Origin: Temnothorax longispinosus
Lineage: Eukaryota > Arthropoda > Insecta > Hymenoptera > Formicidae
DNA length: 64,000 bases
Direction of reading: 5' to 3'
Assembly: GCF_030848805.1 (NCBI RefSeq)
Contig: NC_092364.1
Coordinates: forward strand, 7,709,770-7,773,769
Shown: positions 1 to 12,333 of the stretch, one piece after another
How positions within the stretch are numbered: position 1 is the stretch's first letter
Layout: each line of letters opens with the position of its first letter
Translations under genes and position numbers: made by a program
The notes under the pieces: model-generated
What the model saw: only the letters and a program-made list of their open reading frames with translations
Database searches by the model: none
Told to the model about the DNA's origin: nothing

Positions 1-317
1 TATACTTTACTAAATGTTCCATTCAAGTTGTAAAGGAGAATTTGTAGTTATAAAAAAATTAATATATAAATAATAAGAAAATTGAGATTTAGAGATGCAG
101 AACATCAAAACATCAATCTTTATTCAACCCTTTCACTTAATTTCATAATAAAAAAGTGTACTTAAATATTTCGTAGAATCTACTTTCTACGAAATATGTA
201 TTTAAGTACAGTGTTACAAAAATATTTGCTACCAATATTTTAAAAACTACAAAAAAGATAATTTACATTATATTATTAATAGTAAGATCTAATAAAGAGT
301 AAAGCCCCTTGCACAAT

Positions 318-411
318 AAGCGATAGCGATAGCGATAGCGATAGCGATAGCGATAGCGACAGCGACAAAGTTGCCTACAAAGGTATAGCTTTCGCTATCG
401 CTATCACTATC
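318..411. repeat. GATAGC hexanucleotide tract with inverted partner
   Basis: About eight GATAGC repeats are followed by a reverse-complement stretch (TTCGCTATCGCTATC) roughly 30 bases on, so the region can fold into a hairpin. It directly follows AGCCCCTTGCACAAT, which is the terminal repeat of the 3-bp-duplication MITE at 28246. This may therefore be the interior of a related element. Confidence 0.7.
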
Positions 412-565
412 TCTTTTTAAATTTTAATTAATTGAGCTTTTTCAACATATTTTTTTGTCATTTTCAATTAGTTGAAGTACGCTGAATATATGTCACATAT
501 AAAATTATATAAATACAGATATACTTGATGGAATACAGTATTAAATAATTATAATTGTTATTTAG

Positions 566-955
566 GTTCTGAATGTAGAGATCGCTGGATTGCCTTGCGG
601 AATCGTTTTTAAAAGAACAATGCAAATTAATACGATCAGGATCAGCGAAGCATTGGATCAGAAAGAATGGCCATTAATGAAAAATTTGGCATTTTTACAC
701 GAATATGTAAAACGACGGAAGACATTTGGTAACGTCGAATCACCATGCAAAGACACTGAAGATTGTACATGTTCCATGCTATCAAATGATTCCTATGCCA
801 AAGATTCTCAAAATTTGGCTCAGAACCACGATGCTGCTGAAGAATTCTTAACTTATGAAGATGTTCAGTACCTTGATGAAACACCAAAACAATATGTGGA
901 ACATCTGGACAAACACACTTGCGATTTTATTTTAAAATTTTGTAATTTTCTTTAA
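566..955 (+). pseudogene. MADF-domain protein exon, frameshifted
   Basis: Three reading frames together resemble a MADF (Myb/SANT-like) DNA-binding domain. Frame one carries ECRDRWIALRNRF (566-607), the next LKEQCKLIRSGS (to about 648), and the third KEWPLMKNLAFLHEYVKRR, running to a stop at 955. The order of tryptophans and the ending with Phe-Leu and basic residues fit the family. A splice acceptor (TTATTTAG) lies just upstream of 566. After the domain comes an acidic, polar tail without a recognised domain. At least two single-base frameshifts break it, so it is probably a decayed copy. MADF proteins occur as host transcription factors and as the second gene of PIF/Harbinger transposons. 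The Harbinger-like terminal repeat at 305 favours the transposon reading, which is inference. Confidence 0.6.
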
Positions 956-1120
956 GTCTTTGGTTTTATAGATACTATTATAATGGCTAGAATTGAATAG
1001 TGACAGTCGTGACAGATGTCAAATAGTGTGATAGTGATCAACAATTATACATTGACCGCAGGGAACTAACGCCGAGGAGATCTTTAAGAAGGAAGGTATA
1101 TCCAAAATTGCACACGTACG

Positions 1121-1151
<31 letters not shown>

Positions 1152-1334
1152 GCTGTCTTGTAAAAGTTAAAGAAAACGAGAAAGTGATCTGTAGCGCAAT
1201 TCGTATTGTAGGCAAGTTATGCTAAAATATTAGTTGAATTGAGTCCGTTATTATAATAGACGTTGGTTTTATACCTTAGAGTCTGGAAATATTAATTATT
1301 CACGAAATTAGCAATAACAACAAAATAAATGTTA
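956..1334. repeat. Interspersed repeat, sister copy at 28.15 and 29.26 kb
   Basis: From about 1050 (GACCGCAGGGAACTAACG, GCCGAGGAGATC) to about 1190 (GAGAAAGTGATCTGTA) the sequence is closely similar to 28150-28195 plus 29265-29350. The second locus carries about 1.06 kb of MITEs that are absent here, so this copy acts as the empty site. No gene is seen. Confidence 0.65.
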
Positions 1335-2041
1335 GTAAATATGTAGTATAATGGCTCCCTCACCGACTTCTTTGAAATTTTTAAATTTTGTATACCTATT
1401 TTGTGTAGTAAAAAAGATTCCGAGAATAAAAATTGTCGCTCAGGTTTCGTTTGTTTCTATAATTAATACTTAAAATAGCATAATGTCAGTAAGTAAAGAA
1501 ATGATAATTGAAACAATAATTTATGGATATACATTTCGCTTCTTACTTCAATTAGATCATATTATGCTTTTTGCAACTTTAACATAGTCTCTGATTGATA
1601 TATTATATTCAATAGAACAAATTAATAATTCAAGATATGTAATTGGTAATGCGAATACGTGGCCCAAACTTATTCGAAAACATGTTTTAGGATAAAAATT
1701 TAAAGGATCACAATTAAAACAGACAACATGTAGTTTCAGTTAAAAAAGTAGAGAGTACTCTGTATTTATGCTTTCTACTATTCTCTGCTTTAACAAAGAT
1801 TATAATTTTAAAATATATAATTGAATGAAGTTGTAAATAACATATGATATAATAGTAAGAAATGAAATATACATCCATAAATTATTATTTCTTTACTTAC
1901 TGACATCGTGATACTTTAAATATTAATTATAAACAAATAGAATAAGTGATAATTTTCTTTATGAGAATCTTTTTTATAAAATACATAAAACTTGAAAATT
2001 TTAAAGGAATCAAAGAGAATGCCGTTATACTATACATTTAC
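1335..2041. mobile_element. Merlin-type non-autonomous TIR element
   Basis: The left end GTAAATATGTAGTATAATGG is the imperfect inverse of the right end CCGTTATACTATACATTTAC, and similarity continues about 45 bp inwards. The ends match those of the Merlin transposon at 33391 and the element at 21593. The interior is AT-rich and non-coding. Related interior sequence lies at 29480-30080. No target duplication is visible, because an LTR remnant abuts the right end. Confidence 0.6.
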
Positions 2042-2042
2042 C

Positions 2043-2690
2043 TGTAACGATGCGCTCCGAAAATACGCATCGTTCCGGCGGAACAACAAACCGATGCCGT
2101 CCGGCCGACCATCCACCGGGCGAGGAACGGGCACGGTGTGCCCACCTTTTTTTTAAACGTTAGAGAAACATTGTTAGAAAAGTCCTAACAGACTTGCGAT
2201 CCGCGGCACCGGCTCGAAAACCCGAACGAAGCCGACGTCGCACGAACACCGCCGAAGCGCGATCGCGGCGTCGGGAATCTCCGGACCACATTGTTTAAAC
2301 CCGGCGCTCGCGTGCGCCGGCATCGTTCTACCGCTACCCGCGCCGCCGATCCGCGGGGTATATAAGCCCACGGATTTTTAATAATTATAAGATTCCGCCG
2401 TAATCCAGCTACCGATCACACCGATCCTCTTCGCTGACATTACCAGAATCCTGAGCCCATCAGCTATCAGCCGGGGTAGAGAAATCCTGCTTCTCTATCT
2501 CCGTCGAGTGCGTCTCGGCGAATTCATCGTTTTCGATCGATCCATACAAACAAGCTTACCGCCGGGGTAGAAGATCCGTTCTCTGCCTCCATCGAGTGCT
2601 TCTCGGTGGCTGGCTCGATCCGAATTGATTTCTCCGCCGGGGTAGAGACTCCGTTCTCTACCTCCGTCAAGTGCGTCTCGGCCACAATCT
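2043..2690 (+). mobile_element. LTR retrotransposon remnant (solo LTR, truncated)
   Basis: It starts TGTAACGATGC, as does the LTR at 24721, and shares its layout: GC-rich leader, a CGGTGTGCCCAC-like block, and a TATA box (GTATATAAG near 2358) for transcription rightwards. The 3' part diverges into tandem repeats and no matching end or target duplication is seen, so the right boundary is approximate. Confidence 0.6.
2473..2682 (+). repeat. Three direct repeats downstream of LTR TATA box
   Basis: Three copies of a roughly 50-bp unit begin at about 2473, 2558 and 2633. Each reads CCGGGGTAGAG..., then a C/T-rich CTCTACCTCCGTC, then GAGTGCGTCTCGG. Within each unit GGGTAGAG and CTCTACC can pair, so each forms a small hairpin. 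Confidence 0.75.
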
Positions 2691-2885
2691 TACATATACA
2701 GGTCTCTCAACTCGTATGGTGGGGATGGTTCGCTTGACGAAGTCGAAAGTTGTTCAGCTTGAAACCGCTAGGATTGCTGCAATCGAAGGATGTTCTATAA
2801 GAGCGAGAGAGACAATAGTAGCGCATAGCGCATACGTATCATACTGTAATGTAAGAATCCACAATTTCCATAATACATTTACAAT

Positions 2886-2921
2886 ATATATATATATATA
2901 TATTGTAAATATATTGTAGAA

Positions 2922-2957
<36 letters not shown>
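2886..2957. repeat. (TA)n microsatellite
   Basis: Dinucleotide TA tracts flank a short TTGTAAATATATTGTAGAAATTG-like core. The apparent ORFs across this tract come from the repeat. Confidence 0.9.
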
Positions 2958-2964
<7 letters not shown>

Positions 2965-2966
2965 TA

Positions 2967-4197
2967 CCGGGTGTCTGAGACCACCCGCCCACCCCTTTTT
3001 TTTTAAAACTAAGCATTTTAGAGAAAAACGTTTCAGACAAAAATTGTATGGTTTTGAGGGGAACATAAGATGGTGTCATTGATTTGATCTTGGGTGGCAT
3101 CGTTAAGGACAGGTCAAGGACACCTTCAGTTTCTTAAATAAAACCCCCTATTTTTTATTGCATATTCTTATAGCTTATGTCGAGAGCTTTCCAAAACTCT
3201 ATAATTAAGTATTTTTTCATTAAGTTTCATTACTTTTCGAGTTATAAGGCTTGAAAGTTACAGTATTGTGACATAATATTTTGTTAAGTATTTACAATTA
3301 AAATTCCTTACTTTTAATTTTTGCAAACAATACGAATCAATTAATGTAAAGAAAACAATTTTCTTAAAGAAAAACTTGTTGTGTAACTGTTTATTGCATA
3401 TTCATTATTTTCTTAGCTTCTCACGATTCGGGGTGCTTGATTTGCGTGAGTCCCCTTGCCTCTCACGATTCGGGGTGCTTTTTCAATAACTATCAATCAC
3501 GCAATAAAAAATCGGTACTCTTCTTTCATGGTATAGGCTAAATTTAAGTCTTTGTCGAAAGTAATTCAATATGTACTTGGTGAATAGACATTCTGTAAGA
3601 ATGAAACTTAATGCATGAATATGAATGCCTACAGAAATTACACAGCGCGCAATAGTTTATTCCAGGTATTTTAGACATTGTTCTTAACAACGGTACAAGA
3701 ATTACACTCATTATAAATGGCATTAAAATTGTTCTTCAGCTTTGTAGATTAGTGCGCTATTTACTGTGCCACATTACGCTCTTACACAACAAGTTTTTCT
3801 GCAAGAAAATTTTGTTTTTTTACATTAATTGATTCATATTGTTTACAAAAATAAAAAGTAAGGAATTTGAATTATAAATACTTAACAAAACATTATGTCA
3901 CAATACTGTAACTTTCAAGCCTTATAACTCGAAAAGTACTTAATGAAAAAATACTTAATTATAGTGTTTTTGAAAGCTCTCGACATAAACTATAAGAATG
4001 TGCAATAAAAAATAAGGGGTTCTATTTAAGAAACTAAATGTGTCCTTGACCTGACCTTAACGATGCCACCCAAGGTCAAATCAATGACACCATCTTATGT
4101 TTCCCTCAAAACCATACAATTTTTGTCTGGAACGTTTTTCTCTAAAATGCTTAGTTTTTGAAAAAAAAGGGGTGGGCGGGTAGTCTTAGATACCCGG
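2967..4197. mobile_element. Foldback DNA element with ~430-bp TIRs
   Basis: The ends CCGGGTGTCTGAGACCAC and the inverse of GTAGTCTTAGATACCCGG pair, flanked by TA on both sides (2965 and 4198), which fits a TA target duplication of the Tc1/mariner type. Arms run from 2967 to about 3400 and from about 3775 to 4197, with few mismatches. No coding capacity. A distant relative (shared TACTTTTCGAG block) sits at 47652-48215. Confidence 0.8.
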
Positions 4198-4243
4198 TAT
4201 GTACCTACCCGGCCCGTAATGGTGGTCTCAGGTATATATATTA

Positions 4244-5396
4244 GGATGGCAATTTTTTTGGGTCAAAAATATGATTTTAAGTCTCACCCCTTAAGAATGC
4301 CTCTTTTTATCCCAAAAAGTTTTATTTGGCTATCATTAATAGTTTTCTAGAAAAAAATGCTTAAAAATCGCTTGTTTTTTGGCCTGTTACACTAGAATCC
4401 CCCCTTAAATTTGTTCTACGAACTCTCAAATAAAGACCCTTGAAGAGCAGGCGCTGTAACTTAATATTTAGAAGTCGCTCAAAGCCTCTAAACATTAAAT
4501 TCTTTTCGAAAAAGTGGAAAAAAACTGCATTTTTCACTCATTTTCACTGCTAAATCTCTTTTAGTTACCTTATTTTAAAGTACCTAGTCATCAAGTTTGA
4601 GGTACAACACATGAAACAAAAATGTAAATATAAGTAATTAATGCAATCTTTGACATAAGATCGTCTATAGCAAATATAAAATGATTTAATGAATTTAACC
4701 ATTTTTAACAATTTTTGTACAATACAAAATTCATTAAAACAATCACCTAGTGTAAACTATATGAAATCTAATAAATGCGATGCACGAAAATTTTCTGCGG
4801 AAAACGTAGACTTAATTTAAATGATATATTGATAATATAATTTATTTTCCAAAATAATAAAAGGATTCAATGTAGAAAACTACATTAAGTTCACTATTTA
4901 ATAAAATAGCAATATTTTGAAGCAATTAATGACCATTAAGCTACAGCATATAACTTTAGAGAGGCTTTAGTTTGAAGATGATAGAATGTTTTTCTAAAGT
5001 AGTGTTTGATATATTTACTTACAAAACAAGATTATAAGCCGTGGATAGTTAAAAAATGGTTTAATTCATTAAATCATTTTATATTTGCTATAGATGATTT
5101 TATGCCAAAGATTGCATTAATTACTTATATTTACGTTTTTGTTTCATGTGTTGTACCTCAAACTTGATGGCCAGGTACTTTAATAAGGTAACTAAAAAAG
5201 ATTTAGCAGTAAAAATGAGTGAAAAATGCAGTTTTTTACCACTTTTTGGAAAAAATTTAATGTTTAGAGGCTTTGAGCGACCTCTAAATATGAAGTTACA
5301 GCGCCTGCTCTTCAAAAGTCTTCATTTGAGAGTTCGTAGAACGCATTTAGGGGTAAGACTTAAAATCATATTTTTGACCCTAAAAAATTGCCGCCC
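4244..5396. mobile_element. Foldback DNA element with long, unequal TIRs
   Basis: The ends GGATGGCAATTTTTTT and inverse GGGCGGCAATTTTTTA are bordered by TA. The left arm (4244-4708) and right arm (5048-5396) pair along their length. The left arm holds about 115 bases (around 4290-4405) that the right arm lacks. The ORF at 5146 lies within the arm and has no recognised domain. Confidence 0.8.
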
Positions 5397-6112
5397 TAAT
5401 ATATATATATATATATATGGGGTATTCCATGGAATCTTAACTTTTTTTTCACTCGCATTCACCAATTTCTTTTGTTTTGCAGTATGTTATTGTACTAAAT
5501 GATAGGTTTCTTCTCAATTTTTTTCAGAATTTTATGGACGTTATTTCAGTAGATATCAACAGTTGAATTTTGAGTTTTTTTCAAGAATTAATATTTTCGG
5601 AAATTTTTAACTCAAAAGTTCTTTTATGTAAAAAAAATTTGTATACATAAAAAATGTTGGATTTTTCTTGTACTTTGAGATGGTAATTTTTATTTTTTAC
5701 CATATTAATTTTATTACTTTTTTTCATAAAAAACGAATAAAAAATTAATTATCTCAGAAGTGCCATGCTCAATTGAGCTAGTTTTTTCTTTAAATACATT
5801 CAGTCGTGTGTAATAACGTGCTAAAATTTCAAAGTGCCAGGACTAATAGAAAAAAAGATATAATTTATTTCTTAGGAATTTTTATATAATCCAGTAAAAA
5901 TGTTCAGTAGTTATTTTTCCGGAACAAACATTTTGCAATCTATCTTCGACAAAAATTCAAAAATTTGAGATCAACCAAAAAAATATTTTTCAAAAAAATT
6001 AAAAAAAGATTTTTCGTGTATGCTGAATGATTGCAAATTGTCTGATTTGTAAAAAAAAATATATATAGTAGATAGTCTTGAGGTATTTATGAAAAACTTG
6101 AGAATATTTTCA
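5397..6112. other. AT-rich intergenic sequence
   Basis: Nothing recognised beyond a (TA)n run and GGGGTATTCCATGGAATC at 5419, which resembles a DNA-transposon end but has no partner in the window. Confidence 0.4.
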
Positions 6113-6264
6113 CTTAAGGTGATTGGGCCATGTACCATATGAGTCAATATAAGGGCTAAATTTTATTTTAAGAAAAACTTTTTATGGATATATTCTAGAC
6201 CCTTGTATAATTACTGGTTTTATAATGTAACTTTTCATTCGATTACGTATCAATTTATCTACTG

Positions 6265-8415
6265 TGTGACGTGACAAGTCGCGTCTACTTCCCGGACGGG
6301 CTCGGCCGAGGGAAATTCGGGGATGCCTCCTCGTTAGAGCGAGGGGAGGGCGGTTGCGTATATTAATTGGTCTAATTAGCTGTTAAGTTTTTAAGGGATC
6401 GCCAGTGGTGGCCGGAGTCAACCTGTAACGGCCGGGAGCCGCAACGAGGAAGGGCAGAGGATTAAGGAGACGGCCAGGGGACATGGCTGAAAGTCGGATC
6501 GCCCGGACCTCCCCGCAAGTGCATGAGCGTCGCCGGCCGGAGTTCACTCCGTACTCGGTCGCAACAGCGGCCGGATAACAGTTTGGAAGACCCCGGGACA
6601 CACCCGAGCGAAACGCCAGTCAGACCAGGGTGCCGAGGAGCGGCCCACGGAAAGGCGCCTTTCCCTGGGGCCGTCGCTCCGAGGGGATGCCGGCGGACGG
6701 GGCCGAGGCCCGGCCAGCCTGACCCCGAACGCCGACTCGATCATCGCGGCCCGGACAGCCGGTTGATTCGAAAAGCCCGCGCCGAATCGGAGGTAGTTGG
6801 AGCGGCGCCGCCGGAAGGGGAGGCGCGCGAGAAACTGAGGCGCCGATGAGAGCGCCCTAGAATTGGAGTGGCGCCCCCGGAAGGAGCGGCGCACGTGCGG
6901 CCTAGGCGCGGGGAGCGCTAGGATCGGCAATCCGGTCGAGCAACACGCTACAGCGCAGGCGCGGGGAACCGGCGCGATCCCGGCAGGCCATCGTTTCCGA
7001 CACTGTCGTGCCGGCGAGGAAACAGGGAGCATCACCCGGATCCCGAGCTGCCCGGACCAACGAAGAGAATACGACGCATTGTAAGGTCACCACTCTGGCG
7101 TCCCCGCGTTAAGCAAAGAGGGTTCGCTCGAGGCACTGGCCCATGGCACGCATCGGTTACCTGAGCGCCGCAGGATTACCTGTGGACTGCGAGATGAGCG
7201 CGTGCGTTACCTGGCGCTCGCATTAAGATCGAGTCGGGCGAAAATCGTGCCAGGGCCTTGCCGAGAGTGAGCTCTCCAGTGCGTAGAGACCAATCGTGCC
7301 CTCCCCGCGAGCACCGCCACGGCCGACAGTCGCGTGGCGTTGGAATATGTGAGTCGGATTAATCGGGTCGAATTGTGTAGCGTCTCATTGTATTAATGTA
7401 AGTAATCGTGTCGCGTTTCATGGTGTTCATATTCGTAATCGTGTCGCGTTTCATTGTGTTAGAGTTTATGTTCGTAATCGTGTCGCGTCTTGGCCATATT
7501 TGAGAGCGATGCCTTGCGTGGCGATAACGGGAGCGAGTTGTGCGGGTAACGGCGAGCCGCGAGTGGTCATGTAATTTGAAGGGCACTCGCCCTCGTATTT
7601 GAGTAACGTATCCGGGCCCTCGAGGACGGCGAATATTGTGTTTGGCGGGACGGAGAGATCGACGGGATTGGCGCGGGGTCGCGGAATCTCCGTGCTTGCG
7701 AGAGAATTCGGGATTCGCGTGGCAAGCCGCGGGATCGTCCGCGATACGAGTCCTTATTTCGTGTTCGGGGGCAATCGCCGGCCAGCGTGGTCGACACGGC
7801 GAGATCGCCCATAATTTTTGCGTCGTGCGGAATCGAGGTGGCCCGGGTGTGCGTTGAAGGAGCAACCGAAGGTGCGGCGAGTCGGTTCGTCGGCCTCGTG
7901 ACGTAAGTTCGTTGTGAGTTCGAAGCAAGGTACCGCGATACCTGAATCGTAATTGTTTCTTATGTTAAGCTTTCGTGTGTTCATCTGCGTTTATCTGTTG
8001 CGTTGATCTAACTTCGCGTGCGTTAATCTACAGTGTTTAATATTCGACATTACCGCGTGCACTTATTGCGTTATTTATGCGGCATTCGTGCGTCAGCTTA
8101 TCCGACATGTTTGCGGTAATACGAGAGGCTCAGATTATACCTACACCTATTGATATTACCTGACTAAATATATCATATGTTATTATTATTTATTCTCTTG
8201 TGTGTGATTGATTGCGTGACGCCTCTCTCCGAATTCCCTGAAAGAGCCCTACGCCCTGAGCTATTGCCGGGAATATCGCGTTAGATATAATAGTGTACGG
8301 TGGTGCGATCTGTCGCACCTGGCGCCCAATCTTTTGGTGTCGGAATTAGTTGCGCGTGCTGCCAATCCACGATAGCCCTCCACCGGATTGCGAGACCGGG
8401 GGAAAAAGCGTCGCA
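6265..8415 (+). mobile_element. Solo LTR, 2.15 kb, family shared with 56767
   Basis: It starts TGTGACGTGACA, ends CGTCGCA, and is flanked by a perfect 4-bp duplication ACTG (6261-6264 and 8416-8419). It shares its start, the AGCTACGCCCTGAGCT-type block and its end with 56767-58649. It is GC-rich, with many spurious ORFs on both strands. The string CACCTGGCGCCCAATC about 100 bp from the 3' end resembles a primer-binding site, but both copies end at the same point downstream of it. The 4-bp duplication suggests a Gypsy-type element. Confidence 0.75.
7405..7490 (+). repeat. Short tandem repeat in solo LTR
   Basis: GTAATCGTGTCGCGT occurs three times in close succession, separated by CATGGTGTTCATATTC-like spacers. 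The other LTR copy has a different internal tandem repeat. Confidence 0.7.
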
Positions 8416-9050
8416 ACTGATAAATGTAAACAGTTCAAGATTTGACTTCAGTTGACATTCGTACAAGAGAAATGTCGCGACATTGCATCTCTTCGCTGTA
8501 GGCAGCTATCATGCCAGTGCCATGTGTTTGAGTGAGGTTATGTATTGTGTTTATGTTAAAAAATAATGGAAGGTAACAAACAATTTTGATAACGGAAGAT
8601 TTGCTTGCAAAAGAATAGTACTGTGGAAAGAAAACACTACACGGCGCGGCGCGGCGTTGCCACATGTTCACGTCGCGTACAGCTGATCGAAAGGCCGACA
8701 AGAAACGCGACGATTCATCAACTTTTGATTGAATTTTTGGCCTTATTACACGTCAACGTCGTTTTGTCTTATACTTAACAAGTGCTAGAAGAATCAAATA
8801 ATGTTATTTTCAGTTTTTTGAACTTGTTTCTTTACAGACAGTGAGTGAAATTCTCGAAAAATGTATGTTTTCGGTACAATTTCCCATAAAACATATGTTA
8901 AAAATGCCAACTTTGAGATTTAATATTTCAAAAACTAGACGTCAGATCTTCTCAAAATTGCAAATTTAAGCGTATTTAGGTTTTTTTTATAACATATATT
9001 TAATTCGGATTTTTTTCTTTAACATGCTTTGATGGCCCAATCACCTTAAG

Positions 9051-9589
9051 ATAAATAATTTATATTAAGTTAATTAAAAAGCATTTAACTGAATTCAGAG
9101 TTAATTTGATAAATAGAATTGATACAAATTTAATCAAAGACGAATATTAAATAAGTGGAAAAAATTAGATTTCAGAATTAGCAATTTCTATTTTCAGATT
9201 CTAGAAATTGACTTATTCTTCAGAGATTTCGAAAGAATTGAAAAATGTACTTAGAATTCCATTTCCATCAAAAAGATAATTCATATACTGTTCTAATCTG
9301 AAACCTCAAAAGTTCGATTTTTTTTTCCGGGAAGTAGTCGAGTTGAAAAAAATTTATGTTAACACGGAAAGGGCAAATTTAACAAATACAAATAAATAAG
9401 TCGCCGGTCATGAAAACGTGCCCGGGAAAAAACCTCTTATTTATTCATATTAGTTTATATTAGTAGAAATATGATTATATATGATCATATAAGAAATGGA
9501 AAATATAATCTTAAACAATATTATATGGCCGTATATATGAGAGTAGGTATATAATTATACATATATATCGTTGTAAGAACGTCACTTTC
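9051..9589. other. AT-rich intergenic sequence
   Basis: No gene or repeat family recognised. Short TA-rich tracts only. Confidence 0.4.
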
Positions 9590-10289
9590 ACTTTTTCGAC
9601 ACTGGCGGTGCTAGTATCGCCCGCCAGTTTCGATATTGCGCGTGCATTATTATCGATCTAGTAGGTAAATTATGTCGCTAGACTTATCGGTCAGAAGAAA
9701 GATTTCTATTTAGGTAAATTAGGTATTATCATCCCAGCGAGTAAATCCATTCGAGTCGATATCTCGATATATGTATGTACGTGTGCATGTGCGTACTGCG
9801 CTCAGTGCAGTCAATGCGTTCAGCGCGCTGTCAGTCAGTTATTATAACAGGATTCGCGCGCCGGCAGTGGTCACGAACGGACGTGTCGTTTGCATCTGTC
9901 CTGCTAAAATATTCTACTACGTTCTTTCGCGTAAAGTGCGCGTTCATCGCGTGTGACCCCAGTGAACACATTTTATAACGGTAATATAACATGGAAGTTA
10001 CATGTAATATCACAATGTTATTCTTGTGATATATGAGGGCTACATAACATGGAAATAACATGCAATTTAACATTCGTTATATGCAGGTAATATAAATGTT
10101 ATGCATTTTTTTGGCGTTACAGTTATGTAACAAAAATTGTGTAATTGTTACGTAACACGCTTGTATCAATGTTAGTATAACTAGTAATATTCTGGTAATA
10201 TTAATGGGGTGTAACGGAATAACATATACAATTAGCTGGTTACCCGGCTTCGCCCCGGAGGACATATGTAATCAGACACGCAAATAGCG

Positions 10290-10321
<32 letters not shown>

Positions 10322-10340
10322 GTCTCCTCTCTCTCTCGCA

Positions 10341-10376
<36 letters not shown>

Positions 10377-10529
10377 CTCTCTGCACCGTCTTTTCTCTCC
10401 TCTTCTCACCGACGCTCTCGCTCGTCGAATTCTCACCGCAACCGTCTGTACAATATCGCCAGAAGATCTGGCGAGTTCTTGATTTTCATATTTATAGGCT
10501 ATATAGGAATAATCTTACAGTAGATATGA

Positions 10530-12333
10530 GGAAGGCCAGAGAGCACTTCTGGCTCCGCGATTTCTCAGCCTTCCAAACTATGGCGTGAGCTCACTAATCT
10601 CGGCCTCATTGAATCACCTTTATCCTCACCGCTAAATTACTTTTCTCGGGACACTCTGAATGCTCTTATGCTTCCATCTCCAATTGCTTTCCCTCTTGTA
10701 CACAATCTCAATTTTCCGACATCATTTCATCCATAGTGCCTGACACTCCTTCATTCAGTTTTTCTCAGATATCCGTCGATGATTTATGCTCCTTCGTCTC
10801 TTCATCTTCCGTCTCTCTTGCCTCGGGTTGCGATCACCTACCATTGTATGCCATAGCATTGGCCCTGCCACATGTGGGTAATCTCCTCACCTCATTCTTT
10901 AATTGTTGCCTGGACCTCAGCTACTTCCCGTCGTTGTGGAAGCGAGCCATATTACGCCCGTTGTCTAAAATCAAGTCTCCCGCCTCCCCTTCCGACACGA
11001 GGCCCATAGCCAACCTATGTGAGCTCTCCAAAGTGTTCGAAAAGATCTTACATCGCCAGATCACTGACTTTATTGAAACCCACCGCATTCTTGATTGTCG
11101 ACAATCTGGCTACCGCAAGGGTTACTCCACCCAGTCCGCCCTTCTGCGATTATTCCACGATATTAAGCTAGGTGTTGATCTTGGCGAGGTGTTGATCCTC
11201 GTCCTCTTCGACTTCAGCAAAGCCTTTGACACAGTCTGTCACCTTCTACTTTTAACCAAACTCAGGCGGTTGGGGTTCTCTGATTCTGCCCTCAAGTTGA
11301 TTTTTTCCTATCTCACAGGACGTACCCAGGCTGTTGTTGACCTTGAGGATGTGTTCTCTCATTGGCTATCTGTCACCGCGGGGGTTCCGCAGGGTTCTGT
11401 CCTTGGCCCTCTTCTTTTCTCGTTATTCATAAACGATATTGGTGCCTTTCTCAGGTTCACGGAGCGCATTATATATTTGCTGACGATACGCAGATCTACC
11501 GTAGGAGTCTCCTTAGCCAACTGAATGCTGCCTTGCAGCTCGTTGCTTATGATGTGGGCGTCATTTCGGAGTTTGCTGCGACCAATGGCTTGACACTCAA
11601 TCTCAAGAAGTCTAAAGTCTTGATTTTTGGAAGCAATAACCATGTTAAGCAGCTGAATCTCAGTGACCTACCTCTCATTTCAGTTAACGGTACTTCCATC
11701 CCATTTGTTACCGAGACGCGTAACCTAGGGGTTATTGTGCGCTCCGACCTATCCTGGGTAAGCCACGTCTCTCATATTTCCAAGAGGGTACACTTCACTC
11801 TGCACAAATTAAAATTTCACAAGAACTCCTTATCACTTAATCTTCGCATAAAGCTTGTGACTACTCTTATCTGGCCACTCTTGGACTACTGTTCTTTGGT
11901 CTACAATGATTTGACTGAGGAGCTCAATACCAAGCTTCAGCGTCTTGTAAACTGTGCGATCCGATTTATCTTCAACCTTAAGCGCGACGAGCACATCACG
12001 CCTTATCGTCACCAACTCGGGTGGCTCTCCGTCAAACACCGACGCCTCTATTTTCTAGGAATAGATATGTTCAGGGTGTATCATAATTTGTCCCCTAGCT
12101 ACATCTCTGAGATTTTCTCTGATCCTGACCCCTCAGTTAGGCGATCTTCGCGTCTGGCGCAACCTCAATCTTTCTATGTTCCTATCCACAGAACTGAAGC
12201 GTACCACAAGTCCTTTCATCTCGCTGGCGTTTACTTGTGGATCTCGCTTCCCGGCGAAGTGAAATCGGCGTCGTCTGTTGCAGTTTTCAAGAGCAAGCTT
12301 TACAGCCATCTTTTCTCCCTCGAGCGCGTTTAG
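10530..12333 (+). pseudogene. LINE reverse transcriptase, 5'-truncated, frameshifted
   Basis: An RT domain is split by a frameshift near 11455. The first part (10736-11524) has LFDFSKAFDTV (catalytic Asp of motif A) and AGVPQGSVLGPLLFSLF. The second frame (to 12333) carries FADDTQIY, the YxDD box, then the thumb and a C-terminal region ending SASSVAVFKSKLYSHLF. The motifs fit the Jockey/CR1 group; the exact clade is not settled. No endonuclease is present, so the copy is 5'-truncated. Its 3' end has an AATAAA-like signal and an (AATC)n tail at 12643-12656 that leads straight into (TC)n. Confidence 0.85.

Larger units (their letters stand above)
6113..9050. mobile_element. TIR element split by a solo LTR
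   Basis: CTTAAGGTGATTGGGCCAT at 6113 is the exact inverse of ATGGCCCAATCACCTTAAG at 9032. The TTAA inside each end may be a target duplication. Removing the solo LTR (6265-8415) leaves about 780 bp of AT-rich, non-coding interior. Confidence 0.65.

Noticed and set aside
305..420. CRISPR-like or regulatory short repeat array
   Set aside because: It is a contiguous hexanucleotide microsatellite with no spacers; eukaryotic context.
6523..7928. Several ORFs of 60-190 codons in the solo LTR at 6265
   Set aside because: Same composition effect; overlapping frames on both strands, no domain.
8317..8340. Retroviral-type primer-binding site after a 2-kb LTR
   Set aside because: Both copies continue to the same end about 100 bp further, flanked by 4-bp duplications, so the string lies inside the repeat.
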